NCBI RefSeq assembly: GCF_900890425.1
Contig: NZ_CAAHFG010000002.1
Coordinates: 248,001-312,000 of the forward strand
DNA: 64,000 bases
Direction: 5' to 3'
Source of the DNA: Pontiella desulfatans
GTDB lineage: Bacteria > Verrucomicrobiota > Kiritimatiellia > Kiritimatiellales > Pontiellaceae
Part shown: piece by piece, positions 17,784-25,885 of the stretch
Numbering within the stretch: position 1 is the first letter of the stretch
Layout: each line of letters starts with the position of its first letter
Program-made: the position numbers and the translations under genes
The notes under the pieces: generated by a model
Databases searched by the model: none
What the model saw: only the letters and a program-made list of their open reading frames with translations
Told to the model about the DNA's origin: nothing

Positions 17784-18098
17784 ATGCAATTCAGCCATAT
17801 TGGAATTCCCACCAAAGACGCTAAAAACTGGGACGGCTTCTACGAACCCGGGAAAATTCACTACACCGACTTCAACAAAGATGAATTCGGCATTGAATGG
17901 ATCCAGTGCGAGGCCGATAGCCCCATGCCCGAAATGTTTCAAAACATCCCTCATCTCGCCTTCCAGGTTGACAGCATCGAGGACGCCCTCGAGGGTAAAG
18001 AGATTCTGGTCGAAACTTTTTCGCCGGCCGAAGGGGTCCGCGTGGCATTCATCAATCACAACGGCGCGCCCGTTGAGTTCATGGAAATAAAGGCATAA
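17784..18098 (+). CDS. Small VOC/glyoxalase-fold protein
   Basis: This 104-residue protein begins FSHIGIPTKDAKNW and ends VRVAFINHNGAPVEFMEIKA, with PHLAFQVDSIEDAL in the middle: one VOC superfamily module with potential metal ligands (H5, H52, E101 region). AGGAGAACGCT precedes ATG; it lies 14 bp after the ALDH and 2 bp before the aldolase. Its role in sugar-acid metabolism is unknown; an epimerase or lactone-handling role is possible from context. Confidence 0.75.
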   Translation: MQFSHIGIPTKDAKNWDGFYEPGKIHYTDFNKDEFGIEWIQCEADSPMPEMFQNIPHLAFQVDSIEDALEGKEILVETFSPAEGVRVAFINHNGAPVEFMEIKA

Positions 18099-18100
18099 TC

Positions 18101-18745
18101 ATGTTTCCAGCTAAAATGATGCAACGGCTGGAAAAGGGCGGCGTGGTCGCCGGGTTTTCCATCGAAAACTCAGAACAGGCCGTGCCGATTGCAAAAGCGC
18201 TGCTGGCTGGCGGCATTGATGCGATTGAGCTGACGCTCCGCACACCCGCCGCAATGGAAGCACTCAAAGCGATTTGTGATGCGAAACTTGATATGCTGGT
18301 CGGCGTGGGAACGATCCTCACACCCGGCCAAGCGGTAGCAGTAAAAGCCGCGGGCGCAGACTTCGCCGTCGCGCCGGGCATGAACCCGCGTGTGATCAAA
18401 GCGGCGGCCGAAGTAGACCTTCCGTTTGCACCGGGAATCGCCTCCCCGTCCGAGCTGGAAATCGCGATTGAAAACGGGTGTCGTTTCGTGAAGTTCTTCC
18501 CGGCTGAAGCTGCCGGCGGAATCAAGTACCTGCGCAGCATGGGAGCGCCGTATAAGCATCTCGATATTCAATATTTTCCGCTGGGCGGACTGAATGCCGA
18601 AAACATGAGCGATTACTTGAAAGAGCCGAACGTGCCTGTCATCGGCGGGTCATGGATTGTTAAAAAGGATTTGGTTGAAAACGAAGACTGGGCCGGACTC
18701 ACCGCGCACGCCGCAGAAGTTCGTAAGCGAGTAGAGGAGGGGTAG
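18101..18745 (+). CDS. 2-keto-3-deoxy-6-phospho-gluconate/galactonate (KDPG-type) aldolase
   Basis: This 214-residue TIM-barrel aldolase matches the Eda/DgoA family: IELTLRTPAAMEAL (E43), VGVGTILTPGQA, FAVAPGMNP, RFVKFFPAEAAGG with Schiff-base K131, FPLGGLNAENM and VIGGSW. It would cleave the phosphorylated keto-deoxy acid to pyruvate and glyceraldehyde-3-phosphate. The partner kinase is two genes downstream. Length is normal. Gluconate versus galactonate stereochemistry cannot be read from sequence alone. Confidence 0.92.
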   Translation: MFPAKMMQRLEKGGVVAGFSIENSEQAVPIAKALLAGGIDAIELTLRTPAAMEALKAICDAKLDMLVGVGTILTPGQAVAVKAAGADFAVAPGMNPRVIKAAAEVDLPFAPGIASPSELEIAIENGCRFVKFFPAEAAGGIKYLRSMGAPYKHLDIQYFPLGGLNAENMSDYLKEPNVPVIGGSWIVKKDLVENEDWAGLTAHAAEVRKRVEEG

Positions 18746-18746
18746 A

Positions 18747-19052
18747 ATGTATAAGCATATTGTATTGTGGAAATTGAAGGATGAAGCCGGCGGGATGAAT
18801 AAAGCCGAATTGGCTGTGGAAGTGAAACGGCGTTTGGATGAATTGCCGGCCATTATTTCAGAGGTCAGCGGCTATGAAGTGGCCATTAACATTGGCGCGT
18901 ACGGCGCATCGTTTTTCGACGTCAGCCTGATTGCCAGTTACCCCGATGAAGAGGCGTTTAAACGCTACTGCGTTTATCCGGAGCACGACGCGGTCGTTGC
19001 CTATATCCAGTCTGTAACCGTTGCTGAAGAAATTGTGGATTATATTGTATGA
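18747..19052 (+). CDS. Dabb (stress-responsive A/B barrel) domain protein
   Basis: This 101-residue protein starts MYKHIVLWKLKDEAGGMNKA and includes VAINIGAYGASFFDVSLIAS and HDAVVAYIQSVTVAEEIVDY, the ferredoxin-like alpha+beta barrel pattern of Dabb proteins. It follows the aldolase by one base and overlaps the kinase gene by ATGA, so it is translationally coupled. Dabb proteins are often found in sugar operons; the function here is unknown. Confidence 0.8.
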   Translation: MYKHIVLWKLKDEAGGMNKAELAVEVKRRLDELPAIISEVSGYEVAINIGAYGASFFDVSLIASYPDEEAFKRYCVYPEHDAVVAYIQSVTVAEEIVDYIV

Positions 19053-20137
19053 AACCGGTTGTAACTTTTGGGGAAATTATGGGGCGCCTGGCCGCGCCGA
19101 CAAACCTTCGTCTACGTCAGACGCGTGAGCTGGAAGTAACGTATGCAGGGGCAGAAGCGAGTGTGGCAGCGTCGATCTGTAATTTCGGCGGCACGGCGCG
19201 TTATGTAACGGCCTTGCCGAAACATGCGTTGGCGGAGGCCACGATGGATTCCGTGCGTGCGGTCGGCGTGGATACGCAGTACGTGTTGCGCACCGATGAA
19301 GGGCGCCTCGGTCTTTACTTCCTCGAAACCGGAGCCAACCAGCGGCCGAGTAATGTGATTTATGACCGCGCCGACTCGGCCGTTTCCATCACACCGGCTG
19401 AACGGTATGACTGGGACGCGATTTTTGAGGGTGCGCAGTGGCTGCATCTCAGCGGAATCACGCCCGCCCTTTCTGAAAACGCTGCGGAAGCAACGCGGAT
19501 TGCTGCGCAGAAAGCGCAGGCAGCTGGATGCCGAGTTTCAATCGATCTCAACTTCCGCGGCAAATTATGGAAATGGGATGCGTCGAAGACAGCGCGTGAA
19601 CTCGCACAGGAAACGATGCGAAAAATCCTGCCATTCATCGATGTTGTTATCGCGAACGAAGAAGACTGTCACGATGTACTCGGCATTCGCGCGGGCGACA
19701 CCGACGTTCACTCTGGCGCGCTCGATACCTCCCGCTACCCCGATGTTGCTCGTCAGGTTGCTGCACAGTTCCCGAACATCAGCAACGTGGCAATCACCCT
19801 GCGCGAAAGCTACTCGGCTAATCACAATAACTGGGGCGCCATGCTTTACGATGCCGCGAGCGATAAGCCGCACTTCGCGCCACTCGATGCCGACGGTAAC
19901 TACCGGTCGTATAAAATCAAAAACATCGTCGACCGCGTTGGTGGCGGCGACTCTTTTGCCGGAGGACTGATCTTTGCACTGACCACCAACGAGCTGAGTG
20001 ATCCATCCGATGCCATCCGCTACGCGGTGGCCGCTTCCTGCCTGAAGCACTCGATCAAGGGCGACTTTAACTTCTCGACCCGCAAGGAAGTTGAAGCCCT
20101 CATGGGAGGCTCCGCCTCTGGACGTGTCGTGCGTTGA
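19049..20137 (+). CDS. PfkB-family 2-keto-3-deoxy-sugar-acid kinase (KdgK-like)
   Basis: This 362-residue ribokinase-fold enzyme begins VVTFGEIMGRLAAP and carries the PfkB signature DRVGGGDSFAGGLIFAL with catalytic base D301, plus VSIDLNFRGKLW in the sugar-binding half. It would phosphorylate 2-keto-3-deoxy-gluconate or -galactonate at O6 before the aldolase. It is the last gene of the operon. Confidence 0.92.
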   Translation: MKPVVTFGEIMGRLAAPTNLRLRQTRELEVTYAGAEASVAASICNFGGTARYVTALPKHALAEATMDSVRAVGVDTQYVLRTDEGRLGLYFLETGANQRPSNVIYDRADSAVSITPAERYDWDAIFEGAQWLHLSGITPALSENAAEATRIAAQKAQAAGCRVSIDLNFRGKLWKWDASKTARELAQETMRKILPFIDVVIANEEDCHDVLGIRAGDTDVHSGALDTSRYPDVARQVAAQFPNISNVAITLRESYSANHNNWGAMLYDAASDKPHFAPLDADGNYRSYKIKNIVDRVGGGDSFAGGLIFALTTNELSDPSDAIRYAVAASCLKHSIKGDFNFSTRKEVEALMGGSASGRVVR

Positions 20138-20168
20138 GGAGGGTTTTCCTGGCACAAAGTCTGACTGA

Positions 20169-20345
20169 CTGCATCCTGAGTTTGCCCGGGAGAACAAGGC
20201 ACCGGCCGGGGCGAAGCAGGCCAGGATGGTCTTTGCGGGCTATAGCGACTGGAGCGATAATGCCAGGAACTTTGGGCAGACGATTCAGTTGCTGCGAGGG
20301 GACGCTGTTTCCCTTACCTGTTTTCGATCCTTCCGTTTATGCTGA
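20169..20345 (+). pseudogene. Remnant of a TIM-barrel hydrolase gene (paralogue of 8025-9944)
   Basis: In one frame this reads EFARENKAPAGAKQARMVFA then GYSDWSDNARNFGQTIQLLR, matching DPAKTEHAWMVFAGYCDWSG and the KNIQLRN that follows in the gene at 8025-9944. A stop lies immediately upstream, the similarity fades after about 45 codons, and TGA ends the frame at 20343. No start or N-terminal part is present. It is a decayed C-terminal fragment left between the sugar-acid operon and the phosphatase gene. Confidence 0.65.
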
Positions 20346-20368
20346 AGCGTCTTTAATATGCAGTCTGT

Positions 20369-20396
20369 TGTTTAGAAAACCGTGTTGCGTTCGTTA
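20369..20396 (+). promoter_or_regulatory. ECF-type promoter (TGTTTAG-N16-CGTTA)
   Basis: An exact match to the window-wide TTTAG-N16-CGT pattern, 38 bp upstream of the PhoD-like gene. Confidence 0.75.
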
Positions 20397-20434
20397 CTAT
20401 AAGTGAACGCTAATTTAGAGCTCTGGAGGAATGA

Positions 20435-22330
20435 ATGAGTAAGTCGGTGTGTGCAGGCCTGATTGCGATGGCGGCGTTTTATGCTGTGGCGGAAATAGAT
20501 TATTATGATCCGAAACCGTTTGGTGACGATACGTCATTTGCGAAAGATTCGGACAATCTGGCCATCGGGGAATGGTGGACCGTGGATGTGAAAACCGTCG
20601 GCAAACGGAGCGGGGGAGCAACCAAACACGGGGACTGGTTTAAAACGGTGGACCGCTCAAAAGCATTGGCCTTTGCGTTGTACACGCATGACCATGGCGT
20701 ATTGAAAATTACAGCCCAGACTTTTCCGCTGAAACCCGACGAGCCGAAAACCGCGACGCTGGAATTCATGAAAAACGGGGTCTGGGTGAAGGAGCAAGAG
20801 CAACCCGTTCTCTATCCCGGCTGGTCGCTGCATTTCAGGGTGGAAAACTGGGATAACTCCAAGGAAGTGCCGTACCGCATCCGCCTGGGTGACCTTTCCC
20901 GTTTTGAAGGGCTCGTTCGGAAAGACCCAAAAGATAAAGACACCATCGTGGTGGCCTCGCTCAACTGTAATTCGCCGCGGGATGAAGAATTTGATACCCG
21001 CAAGCAGCTGGTGGAACATTTGAAAAAGAAGAACCCGGATCTGCTCTTTTTCGCGGGGGACCAGAACTATACGCACGATGAGGCCACCTATGGCTGGCTC
21101 CAGTTTGGCGTGCAGTTTGCCGAGATTATGAAAGACCGCCCCACGATCTGCATTCCGGACGATCACGATGTCGGGCATGGCAATCTCTGGGGAGAAAACG
21201 GCAAAGCCTCCACGGGTGAAAAAGGGGCGAGCGATGGCGGCTATATGTATCCCGCCTCTTTCGTGAAGATGGTGGAGCGTCAGCAGTGCTGGAACCTGCC
21301 CGACCCGTTTGATCCGACCCCGGTGAAGCAGGGGATTAATGTGTATTATACCGACCTGAATATCGGCGGGGTGAGTTTCGCGATTCTGGAAGACCGTAAG
21401 TTTAAATCAGCCCCGCTGGGGAATATTCCCGAAATGGGCCCGCGTCCGGATCATATCCTGGATCCTTCCTATGACCGCGCAGCAGTCGACCTCCCGCATT
21501 TAAAACTGCTGGGTGACCGCCAGCTCACGTTTCTGGATGCCTGGGCGCGCGACTGGACGGGTACTGAAATGAAGGCGGCCCTTTCCCAGACCGCGTTCTG
21601 TGGTGCGGTGCATATTCACGGAAACAAAGATGCTAAGCGGCTTTTGGCTGACCTGGATTGTAACGGCTGGCCGCAGACCCCGCGCAATGAAGCGCTTAAG
21701 GCGATTCGACGAGCGCAGGCTTCGCATCTGTGCGGAGATCAGCATCTGGCGGTAACGGTGCAGCACGGCATTGATGGGTATCGCGATGGGCCGTTTGCCT
21801 TTACGGCTCCGGCGATCGTCAACACCGTTTATGGCCGTTGGTGGCATCCGGAAGATGAAAAGCCGGGCGGTGGAAAGCCGATCGGCGGCCCGAACCCGTG
21901 GGTGGGAGATTATGAGGACGGCCTGGGTAATAAGATTACGATGCTGGCCTACGCCAATCCCGAAAACCGCGATGTGCGCAACATTCGTGGGGACGGTTAC
22001 GGTATTGTCCGTTTTAACAAGCCGAGCGGTAAAACGACGTTCGAATGCTGGCCGCGCTTTGGGTCGGAGCAGTATGCCGGATGGCCAATCAGCTTCAACG
22101 CCGCCGAAAACGATGGCCGCAAACCGGTCGGGCACCTCAAGAAGGTCAAGCTTCCGGTCAAAGATGGGGTGGTTGAACTGACCAACGAGGAGACCGGCGA
22201 GCTGGTCTACTGCTATCGAGTGAAAGGCAAGTCCTTCAAGGCACCGGTTTACTCGAAAGCGAAACATACGCTGAAAGCCGGCTCAGACCGCGGCGAAGCC
22301 GTTCTGCTTACCGGCGCAATCGGAAAATAA
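20435..22330 (+). CDS. Secreted PhoD-like metallophosphatase
   Basis: This 631-residue protein has a short signal peptide (SKSVCAGLIAMAAFYAVA), an N-terminal beta domain, and a calcineurin-like core: DTIVVASLNCNSPRDEEFDT, DLLFFAGDQNYTHDEA, CIPDDHDVGHGNLWGENG and ASHLCGDQHLAVTVQHG, which supply the Asp, Asn and His metal ligands of the PhoD family. It probably hydrolyses phosphodiester or ester bonds outside the cytoplasm. Why it belongs to the same promoter group as the glycosidases is unclear. GGAGGAATGA precedes ATG. Confidence 0.8.
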   Translation: MSKSVCAGLIAMAAFYAVAEIDYYDPKPFGDDTSFAKDSDNLAIGEWWTVDVKTVGKRSGGATKHGDWFKTVDRSKALAFALYTHDHGVLKITAQTFPLKPDEPKTATLEFMKNGVWVKEQEQPVLYPGWSLHFRVENWDNSKEVPYRIRLGDLSRFEGLVRKDPKDKDTIVVASLNCNSPRDEEFDTRKQLVEHLKKKNPDLLFFAGDQNYTHDEATYGWLQFGVQFAEIMKDRPTICIPDDHDVGHGNLWGENGKASTGEKGASDGGYMYPASFVKMVERQQCWNLPDPFDPTPVKQGINVYYTDLNIGGVSFAILEDRKFKSAPLGNIPEMGPRPDHILDPSYDRAAVDLPHLKLLGDRQLTFLDAWARDWTGTEMKAALSQTAFCGAVHIHGNKDAKRLLADLDCNGWPQTPRNEALKAIRRAQASHLCGDQHLAVTVQHGIDGYRDGPFAFTAPAIVNTVYGRWWHPEDEKPGGGKPIGGPNPWVGDYEDGLGNKITMLAYANPENRDVRNIRGDGYGIVRFNKPSGKTTFECWPRFGSEQYAGWPISFNAAENDGRKPVGHLKKVKLPVKDGVVELTNEETGELVYCYRVKGKSFKAPVYSKAKHTLKAGSDRGEAVLLTGAIGK

Positions 22331-22403
22331 CCACGAAGACACGAAGGGCACGAAAGCAATAGAGCTTTGTGAGATACTTCGTGTTCTTCGTGCCTTTGTG
22401 GTG
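22329..22403. repeat. Palindromic CCACGAAGACACGAAGG repeat
   Basis: The left arm ACCACGAAGACACGAAGG (22329-22351) pairs with the right arm CTTCGTGTTCTTCGTGCC followed by TTTGTGGT (22378-22402), separated by 26 bases. It directly follows the phosphatase stop codon and runs over the GTG start of the next gene. It is a member of a widespread palindrome family, related to the block at 12222-12268, and may act as a bidirectional terminator. Confidence 0.75.
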
Positions 22404-22967
22404 AAAATTAAAACGGTCATAATTTCGTTTTCCATCGTATCTGTGTTGGTGCTTTGGAACATCAGGGAGTTGCCCGATTTCCGCGTCGATGCATCGAAGG
22501 TGAAGGCCATTGCGGTGCCGGACGCGGTTGACGTCCCGCAACTGGACTGGTCGTGGTTTGATGAGGTGGAGGTGGTGGTTCGCGAAGGGGTGTGCTCGTT
22601 GGTCTCAATCCCTCCTCAATTGGAGGCGCTCGACGGGAAAGAGGTTGTGGTGGCCGGGCCGTCTTTTGCGTGTGGTGATGATTTAGTTGAGCGCATGGAT
22701 GGGTACACGATCAAGGGGTTTATCATGGTGCCCTATTTCGGCATGATCGACTGCTGTGTCGGAAATCCCGTTCCCTATTTCCAGTGGACGATTGTCGTGG
22801 AGAAGCTGGCCACGCCCTGGGAGATCAACCATAAGGGGATCATTGATCCCGATGTGGTGGTGCGTGGAATATTACGCATCGAACGCGGTTCGACCCAGGA
22901 AGGCGTTTTCTTTCTGGAAGAGGCGGAAGTGATCCATTCGGCGGATGCGGAAAAGCAGGCCGGTTAG
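22398..22967 (+). CDS. DUF3299-like membrane-anchored protein
   Basis: The frame starts at GTG 22398 or 22401, inside the palindromic repeat, with no clear ribosome site. The protein has an N-terminal anchor (TVIISFSIVSVLVLWNI) and a domain with LDGKEVVVAGPSFACG, GFIMVPYFGMIDCCVGNP and PYFQWTIVV, reminiscent of DUF3299. Its Cys residues (C91, C115, C116 approximately) could bind metal. It abuts a CSCG-type permease and is the likely first gene of a two-gene metal-handling unit. The start is uncertain. Confidence 0.6.
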   Translation: MVKIKTVIISFSIVSVLVLWNIRELPDFRVDASKVKAIAVPDAVDVPQLDWSWFDEVEVVVREGVCSLVSIPPQLEALDGKEVVVAGPSFACGDDLVERMDGYTIKGFIMVPYFGMIDCCVGNPVPYFQWTIVVEKLATPWEINHKGIIDPDVVVRGILRIERGSTQEGVFFLEEAEVIHSADAEKQAG

Positions 22968-22968
22968 C

Positions 22969-24144
22969 ATGGTTCTGCCGATGATCGCCAAAATGTTTAT
23001 CTCGGCCGCACCTTACGTGGTGCTGGGCTTTATCATTGCGGGCGTGCTGCATCAATGGGTTCCGCGCGACCTGCTTCGTCGGCACCTCGGCGGCCGCGGC
23101 GGCCTGCCGTTGCTCAAGGGCGTTGGGATTGGATCGTTCCTTCCCATCTGCTCGTGCGGGACGATTCCGTTGGGCATTGGCCTCTACCGCTGCGGCGCGG
23201 GCATTGGCACTATTCTCGCGTTTATGACCAGCAGCCCGATTCTTTCGCCCGTTGTCGTGTTGGTTTCATTTAAATTGCTCGGGTTGAAAATGACGGCAAC
23301 CTTGTTGGGCACGGCATTGGTTGGTTCGTTTGTGATTGGCTGGATGGGCAATCGCTTCTTTTCCAAAGGCAGGAAAGATAAGCCCGATGAGCAATTGCAA
23401 TATGAACGCGCCCCGAAAAAGGGGGAGCGCTCGTTTGGGCAATGGTTCCGCTGGACGTTCGGCGACCTGGGTGCGAGCGTGGGTTTTGAGCTGGTGCTGG
23501 GATTAACGGTCGCCACGTTGGTGATGGCGTTTCTCCCGTTGGAGTTTATATCGGAGTGGCTGGGGAGCGGCCGGATAATCAGTCTGGTGCTCATCGTATT
23601 GCTGAGCCTTCCGGTCTACACCTGTAGCGTTCCGTCGGTTCCGATCGTGCAGAGCCTGTTGCTGCTTGGAGTGTCGCCCGGCGCTGCGGTGGTTTATCTG
23701 ATGGCCGGACCAGCCACCAATATGGGTGAGCTGAATGCCATTCGTGCCAACATGGGGAAAAAGGTGGCCGGCTTTTATGGGTTAGCCCTCATCGTTGTTG
23801 CGTTGTCGGCGGGGCTCGTGACGGACTATTTCATTTTTTCGGACTATCGCTATCTCGCGGATCAAGTCGACGGTACGTTGGTGGTCCAGCAGTGCTGTAT
23901 TCCTGTGCTGTATAACCAGACCTCGATTTACGCGGTGGATTTTACCTCCGTGTCCTGGGTGGAGTGGATTTCAACTGCCATCTTGGCGGTGGTGGTCGCG
24001 TACGGATTCTTCAAGGAACTGCGCGCATTTTTCGTGAATCCCTGCAAGGTTTGCCGCTGGCGTGAATATGCGGAAGAGAAAAAATGTGCGCAAAAATGCC
24101 ATGTCCGCCGCAAGCATGATCTTTTCCGCAAGCTAACTCGTTGA
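22969..24144 (+). CDS. YraQ/ArsP-like permease (putative metal efflux)
   Basis: This membrane protein of about 391 residues has two related halves: FISAAPYVVLGFIIAGVLHQ, then LPICSCGTIPLGIGLYRCGA and FMTSSPILSPVVVLVSFKLL, and later LPVYTCSVPSVPIVQSLLLL and YLMAGPATNMGELNAI. The CSCG motif is characteristic of the YraQ/DUF318 (ArsP_1) permeases that export arsenicals or Cu/Zn. The C-terminus is Cys/Lys-rich (CKVCRWREYAEEKKCAQKC), as in metal-binding tails. ATG at 22969 follows the upstream stop by one base; ATG at 22945 is possible. Confidence 0.8.
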   Translation: MVLPMIAKMFISAAPYVVLGFIIAGVLHQWVPRDLLRRHLGGRGGLPLLKGVGIGSFLPICSCGTIPLGIGLYRCGAGIGTILAFMTSSPILSPVVVLVSFKLLGLKMTATLLGTALVGSFVIGWMGNRFFSKGRKDKPDEQLQYERAPKKGERSFGQWFRWTFGDLGASVGFELVLGLTVATLVMAFLPLEFISEWLGSGRIISLVLIVLLSLPVYTCSVPSVPIVQSLLLLGVSPGAAVVYLMAGPATNMGELNAIRANMGKKVAGFYGLALIVVALSAGLVTDYFIFSDYRYLADQVDGTLVVQQCCIPVLYNQTSIYAVDFTSVSWVEWISTAILAVVVAYGFFKELRAFFVNPCKVCRWREYAEEKKCAQKCHVRRKHDLFRKLTR

Positions 24145-24171
24145 TCTGTTGGCGGACAAAAACCATAAAGC

Positions 24172-24217
24172 GGTTTAGAATTCCCGACCCCGTCCGTATA
24201 CATAGATAAATATACGG
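24172..24217 (+). promoter_or_regulatory. ECF-type promoter with dyad at -10 (GGTTTAG-N16-CGTAT)
   Basis: An exact TTTAG-N16-CGT site (CGT at 24195). The -10 lies inside a perfect inverted repeat CCGTATA-N10-TATACGG (24194-24217) that spans the expected transcription start, a plausible operator or 5' hairpin. Confidence 0.75.
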
Positions 24218-24229
24218 GTATGTAGGAAT

Positions 24230-25885
24230 ATGATGAAACAATTTATGGCAGTTATGGTTTTTGCAGCGCTGGTGGTTTCCGCCTCTGGGCGTGATGGTTT
24301 GGGCATATCAAGCTGGTGCGGCTGGCGGCCGGGGCAGGTATCGAAAGCGGACTGCCCGGAGCTGCGCAGTGTGCCTCTCGTGCTGGGCTGGAACAAGTTG
24401 GAGCCGGAGCCGGGGCACTATGAATTTGACCGGCACATCGGGGAGCCGCTTCGCGCGGCGATGGAAGACGACCTGTTTGTCACGATGATGGTCTGGGTGC
24501 GGCCGGGCACGCCACATTGGCTTTTTGATGAGATGGGGGTGCCACGAGTATATACCGATCGTGACGTCGATCCGCTGGGAAAAAAGATGAGTAAGGAGAA
24601 TAATCTACATCCCTACTATCTGAATCCGGCGTATCAGGATCGTTTTTTCAAGTTGATCGATGCGTTTGGAGCTTATGTGAATGGACTGCCGAATGAACTG
24701 CGCGAACGAGTTGTCTTTATTCAGAGCGCGGAAGGTTCCACCGGCGACGGACAGCCCTACAAGGGGAAGCCCATCGAAGCGGAATATGTGATTTCCAAGC
24801 CGGACTGGAACGACTTCCGCCGCGAAACGTGGATGCGCTACCAGAAGGCGTTCAAGGGGATTCCCATTCTGGTCAACTCCGATGCCAATACGGCAGAAGA
24901 AAATGACTGGATGTTCCAGAATATGGATGTGATCGCCCTGAAACATGGGATGTTCAGCCACGGGTATCACGTCAGCGATAATGTTGGCCGTCTTGAAAAG
25001 TTTGATGCCATTACTAAGAGCGCGGGCAAACAGGGAATTCCTTTACTGACGCGGGGGGAGATGGACGGCGAGATGCATGTCTATGGCTGGTCGACGCGCA
25101 ATATTCCGCAGGCGCTTTACTGGAGCGGTGTATTCGCCACGCATTGCCGACTCGATATTTGGAATATTCCGCATCAGGCGCTGGAAGACGAGGCCAACTG
25201 GCCCGCGTATGCCTTTTTTAACCGGTATGCGGGGCTGACGGATCCGTCATCTTCCCCGCGTGCGTTCTGTGCGTTGCGCGATGGATTGGATGCGTCGGAT
25301 TTCGAGCGGTTTCCCGTATCGGCCTTTGGAGGACGTGAGGGGCGGAAAAATGATGTTGATCGCTATCTGAAAATAGCCGCGGCTTTCGAGCAATACGGTG
25401 CGCGCATGGATGACCCGAACAAAGCAGTCGGCCACGGTATGGTCAACCGCAAGCGCATGGGCTACAACGATGTGGGTTGGGGTATTATGCCCGGCAACTA
25501 TTCCCGATTCCTGACGCAGGTCGCACCCGGTTCGGGCGACGTCGGTCTATGGAGTGTTGACGATTCGGTTTACGGACGTTTCGCACGCTCGTTCGAACAG
25601 AAGTCGGGCAAAAAGCAACTCCGCTTCCGGCTTGATGAGCATTTCAGTGCGGAAAAGGTTGAGGTACGCGTGGTTTATCTCGACCGCGGCAGGGGCCAGT
25701 GGTCGCTCGGCATTGCCGGGAAGTCCGGCACCAAACGAATGCAAAATGCGGATAGTGGCGAATGGAAAACCATGACGGTTTCCCTACCGCGAAAATTGTT
25801 GCGCAATGCGGAACTGCTGCTGAGCCATGAGGGCGGCGATGACACCATTTTCCATATGGTGGAAGTGGAAAAGTATGATCGCTAA
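24230..25885 (+). CDS. Secreted TIM-barrel glycosidase-like protein, unassigned family
   Basis: This 551-residue protein has a signal peptide (KQFMAVMVFAALVVSASG). The barrel begins VPLVLGWNKLEPEPGHYEFD and continues VTMMVWVRPGTPHW and RVVFIQSAEGSTGDG, where the Glu of QSAEG is a candidate acid/base. A second Glu candidate is in LLTRGEMDGEMHVYGW. A C-terminal beta domain (VEVRVVYLDRGRGQWSLGI) resembles the tail domain of the next two genes. It overlaps the next gene by 11 bp. GH-A clan membership is inferred. Confidence 0.65.
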   Translation: MMKQFMAVMVFAALVVSASGRDGLGISSWCGWRPGQVSKADCPELRSVPLVLGWNKLEPEPGHYEFDRHIGEPLRAAMEDDLFVTMMVWVRPGTPHWLFDEMGVPRVYTDRDVDPLGKKMSKENNLHPYYLNPAYQDRFFKLIDAFGAYVNGLPNELRERVVFIQSAEGSTGDGQPYKGKPIEAEYVISKPDWNDFRRETWMRYQKAFKGIPILVNSDANTAEENDWMFQNMDVIALKHGMFSHGYHVSDNVGRLEKFDAITKSAGKQGIPLLTRGEMDGEMHVYGWSTRNIPQALYWSGVFATHCRLDIWNIPHQALEDEANWPAYAFFNRYAGLTDPSSSPRAFCALRDGLDASDFERFPVSAFGGREGRKNDVDRYLKIAAAFEQYGARMDDPNKAVGHGMVNRKRMGYNDVGWGIMPGNYSRFLTQVAPGSGDVGLWSVDDSVYGRFARSFEQKSGKKQLRFRLDEHFSAEKVEVRVVYLDRGRGQWSLGIAGKSGTKRMQNADSGEWKTMTVSLPRKLLRNAELLLSHEGGDDTIFHMVEVEKYDR

